Source of the DNA: an uncultured Clostridia bacterium
GTDB taxonomy: Bacteria; Bacillota; Clostridia; Christensenellales; Pumilibacteraceae
Direction: 5' to 3'
NCBI GenBank assembly: GCA_947627075.1
Contig: CANQUR010000022.1
Location: 1-15,138 of the forward strand
DNA: 15,138 nucleotides
The notes beneath the pieces were generated by a model. That model worked only from the letters and a program-made list of their open reading frames with translations, ran no database searches and was not told where the DNA came from. Positions within the stretch are counted from its first letter, which is position 1. The number at the start of each line of letters is the position of its first letter. Positions 12,822 through 15,138 of this stretch are shown one piece after another. Position numbers and translations under genes: made by a program.

Positions 12822-15116
12822 ATGGCAAGAGGGAAAAAGATTCTGCAAATTGCCGCATTGACGATGAGCGCGATGATGGCGTTCGGATTTGCGGCATGTG
12901 GCGACGGCGAAAAAGAGCATAAACACGCCGACGCAGACGGTGACGGTTACTGTGATACGGACGGAACGTGGATCGGCGAAGGCGAAGATCCCGCGCTTCA
13001 CGAACACACTTACGATACCACGAAGTGGGCGTATGATGGCACCTATCACTATCATGCGGGCAACTGCGGACACGATGTCTTGAAAGATAGAGAGCGCCAC
13101 TCTTTTGAGGGCAATGCTGCGAAATGCAAGGTTTGTGACTATGAGCGCGGCTTCGACGAGATTTATCAGATGTATCTCGGCGGGTTTATCAGTTCCATTA
13201 TAGGACAATATCAGTGCCAAAAATCAAGCGCCATAACAAATTGGAGCGAGTATGCCGAGAAGGGCTATAAGCTCGACTATGATGAAGAAACGCAGACTTG
13301 GAAAACCAAGAGTTCGATTGAGCTTGGACTTGGAGATCAGGTTGTTGTCATCAATGTAGTCAGCCATGCGCAATACGGTGTGGCAACAAGCGGCACGACT
13401 TATGGCGCAAGAGTCGATGAGGCAGGGAAATATTTTGTTTCTATAAAACTGGGCGATTTTGACCCTATTCTTACCCGCGACTATGGCGACCATACACATA
13501 CCTATGACACATGGGGTTACGATGCGGAGAACCATTGGAAACAATGCGCCGCCGACGGCGAAAAGGACCCTGCGACGGTTGCGACGCATACTTTCGGCGA
13601 TGACGGTCATTGCACACAAGAAGGGTGCGGTGCGGTTTCGCAGGAGAAGTGCAAACACGAGAAAGGCTTCCAATACAACTACACAAAGACAACAGTGCCT
13701 ACGCCCGGTCAAGCAACATCGCAGGGCTTGAAAAAATATTGCCCCGACTGTGGGAAGGAAGAGGCGGTTGAAGTCCAGCTCGGCACGACGATTGATATAA
13801 GTGGCGCTACGTCGCTAGTGCCACTGGAGGGCAACTACTATTCGCAGAGTTTTGTGGGCGGGACACTCGCAATCCGTGAGCCGGGCGTCTATACGGTCGA
13901 AGTGGTTGAACCTGTTTGGGATGACGGCGCTACGCTCACGCTTACGGCGATTTCCGCGAACGATGGCGGGATATCGCCAAAAGGCCCTGTAGAAAGTAAA
14001 GATCATAGACCCAGTTACGTAGAAAAAACTATAGATTATGCCCCGTATGTCGTTTATGATTACGGCGAGGAACAAAACAACGGGTTCCTATCGACCGAGC
14101 TTGCTACGAAGTGGAAGGATAAGATCACGATCAACGGGCAGCCCGCAAGCGCGTGGACGAATAAGTGGGCGGCGTTCACCTCCATTTCCGTCACCGTCAC
14201 GCAGGAAGATATTGACGGCGTAACGCAGCAGTACACGAAGCCCGCTACCGAGGATGAGGAACCGCAACCACTTCCGAAAGTGTTCTATTTTACCTTCTTT
14301 GCCGTTGCAAAAAAGACTCAGGAAATAAAATTGGAGGGCATTTATGGCACATGGCTCACGACGATTACGAAATCCGAAATTGTGACGACGACTTGCGACC
14401 ATGAGAACGTGACTTTTGATAAAAAGGTAGCGGAGAACGCTTTCACTGCTGCGTCGACCACTGCCCCCGGAACCATTAAGGGAACTTGCTCCGAATGTAA
14501 TTCCGAAGTAGATATACCGTTTGATGCAAAAGTGGCTTTGAATGCAAGAGGAGTGCAGACCAAAGAGATTGGAAAGACATATTTCATCAATGCAAGCGGA
14601 TATATCGCCTTCAAGATCGAGGAAGCGGGAACCTATACTTTCACAAAGCAGATCGTATATCGCGTTCCGAATGTTGTGGACGATGATCCCGACGACGACA
14701 AGGACACTTCGAAGACGTATCTGAATTTCTTCCGCGATGTTTATATTACCACCGGGACTTCGGCGGGAAAAGCGGCGGCAAATGCGATCTATGCGGACGG
14801 CACATGGAAGGATACGGATTTGGCAAACAAGTGGAAGTCGAAAATCAAATTCGACGGAAACATCGGGGGCACGGGCTACGATACAAAGACCGAAACCTTG
14901 ACCTTTACCATCACTGTGACGGAAGAAGATTTGCAGAATTTGGGAGACGGCAATTCTCTCTTTGTAACGCTCGGCGTTTGGTTTGGCGAGGTGAGCGGTT
15001 CTTGGTCCGGCGCTCAGACGGGTTCTTACTTCTTGGTATCCATGAAGAAAGAAGCGCCAGAGGCGGCTACCGTTTCCGCGCAGGAAGTTGCGCTCCCCGT
15101 AAAACAGGACAACTGA
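12822..15116 (+). CDS. Large surface lipoprotein with Cys/His modules and two long repeats (copy 2, longer C-terminus)
   Basis: A 764-residue lipoprotein identical to copy 1 over residues 1-748, with lipobox Cys26, two N-terminal Cys/His modules and two long zinc-ribbon-led repeats. DNA identity stops at 15025. After that there are three silent changes in 15 codons (15026, 15033, 15050). Where copy 1 has TAA after GAG GCG, this copy reads on for 16 residues (ATVSAQEVALPVKQDN) to TGA at 15114-15116. The tail is not an obvious anchor: no LPXTG, no hydrophobic run. The remaining 22 bases of the window hold nothing recognisable. Confidence 0.8.
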   Translation: MARGKKILQIAALTMSAMMAFGFAACGDGEKEHKHADADGDGYCDTDGTWIGEGEDPALHEHTYDTTKWAYDGTYHYHAGNCGHDVLKDRERHSFEGNAAKCKVCDYERGFDEIYQMYLGGFISSIIGQYQCQKSSAITNWSEYAEKGYKLDYDEETQTWKTKSSIELGLGDQVVVINVVSHAQYGVATSGTTYGARVDEAGKYFVSIKLGDFDPILTRDYGDHTHTYDTWGYDAENHWKQCAADGEKDPATVATHTFGDDGHCTQEGCGAVSQEKCKHEKGFQYNYTKTTVPTPGQATSQGLKKYCPDCGKEEAVEVQLGTTIDISGATSLVPLEGNYYSQSFVGGTLAIREPGVYTVEVVEPVWDDGATLTLTAISANDGGISPKGPVESKDHRPSYVEKTIDYAPYVVYDYGEEQNNGFLSTELATKWKDKITINGQPASAWTNKWAAFTSISVTVTQEDIDGVTQQYTKPATEDEEPQPLPKVFYFTFFAVAKKTQEIKLEGIYGTWLTTITKSEIVTTTCDHENVTFDKKVAENAFTAASTTAPGTIKGTCSECNSEVDIPFDAKVALNARGVQTKEIGKTYFINASGYIAFKIEEAGTYTFTKQIVYRVPNVVDDDPDDDKDTSKTYLNFFRDVYITTGTSAGKAAANAIYADGTWKDTDLANKWKSKIKFDGNIGGTGYDTKTETLTFTITVTEEDLQNLGDGNSLFVTLGVWFGEVSGSWSGAQTGSYFLVSMKKEAPEAATVSAQEVALPVKQDN

Positions 15117-15138
15117 ATGTTGTGAGAGTAAAAGGTAA

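Larger units (their letters stand above)
9254..15025 (+). repeat. Tandem duplication, unit copy 2 (about 5772 bp identical)
   Basis: Partner of 3199-8970 at offset 6055. The 283 bp between the copies (8971-9253) are the only unit sequence not repeated exactly. They contain the divergent end of lipoprotein copy 1, a 74-bp spacer and the different signal-peptide region of the junction gene. Confidence 0.95.

Noticed and set aside
3199..15025. Duplication as a transposon, phage or CRISPR array
   Set aside because: No transposase, integrase, terminal inverted repeats, target-site duplications or short regularly spaced repeats were seen.

Overview
The window looks like chromosomal DNA from a low-to-mid-GC Gram-positive bacterium, most likely a gut Clostridia (Bacillota). 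The grounds are strong AAGGAGG ribosome sites, sigma-A promoters of the TTGACA-N17-TATAAT type, a Gram-positive style lipoprotein and secreted proteins with no outer-membrane partner. The lineage is inference; there is no rRNA or other marker gene.

Left part (1-2870). A 3' fragment of a tRNA-Gln (minus strand) opens the window and may be an attachment-site remnant. A small 50-residue zinc-ribbon protein (minus strand, 249-401) with its own terminator follows. Then comes a two-gene plus-strand operon: a dGTPase-like HD phosphohydrolase (627-2078) and an alpha/beta-hydrolase esterase (2093-2851), closed by a strong terminator.

Right part (3046-15138). This is a direct tandem duplication with a period of 6055 bp. 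Within it, about 5772 bp (3199-8970 and 9254-15025) appear identical. Each unit carries, in order: a secreted protein with two carbohydrate-binding-like beta domains (+); a shared bidirectional terminator; a convergent minus-strand cluster read right to left as XRE-type regulator, ECF sigma factor, secreted papain-like (C39-like) cysteine peptidase and single-pass membrane protein resembling an anti-sigma factor; and a large divergent lipoprotein (+) with Cys/His zinc-ribbon-like modules. Both edges of the identical tract lie inside coding sequence, and homology (no longer identity) continues past them. This points to recombination or gene conversion between members of a paralogous array, or to an assembly loop. 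The secreted-protein gene at the junction has a different signal peptide and one apparent frameshift.

Regulation. A motif TGTAACATTT-N14-GTTA occurs with exactly the same spacing before the zinc-ribbon gene, before the peptidase/membrane-protein pair, and on the plus strand upstream of the lipoprotein. It is a candidate promoter for the encoded ECF sigma factor. A second motif, AACGTAAATA or its complement, lies near or just upstream of the -35 of the dGTPase, secreted-protein and lipoprotein promoters. A palindrome overlaps the promoter of the XRE gene. My working model (inference) is a cell-surface sensing and remodelling cassette: XRE and ECF regulators control a secreted peptidase, a membrane partner, a secreted glycan-binding-like protein and a surface lipoprotein, with cassette dosage doubled by tandem duplication.
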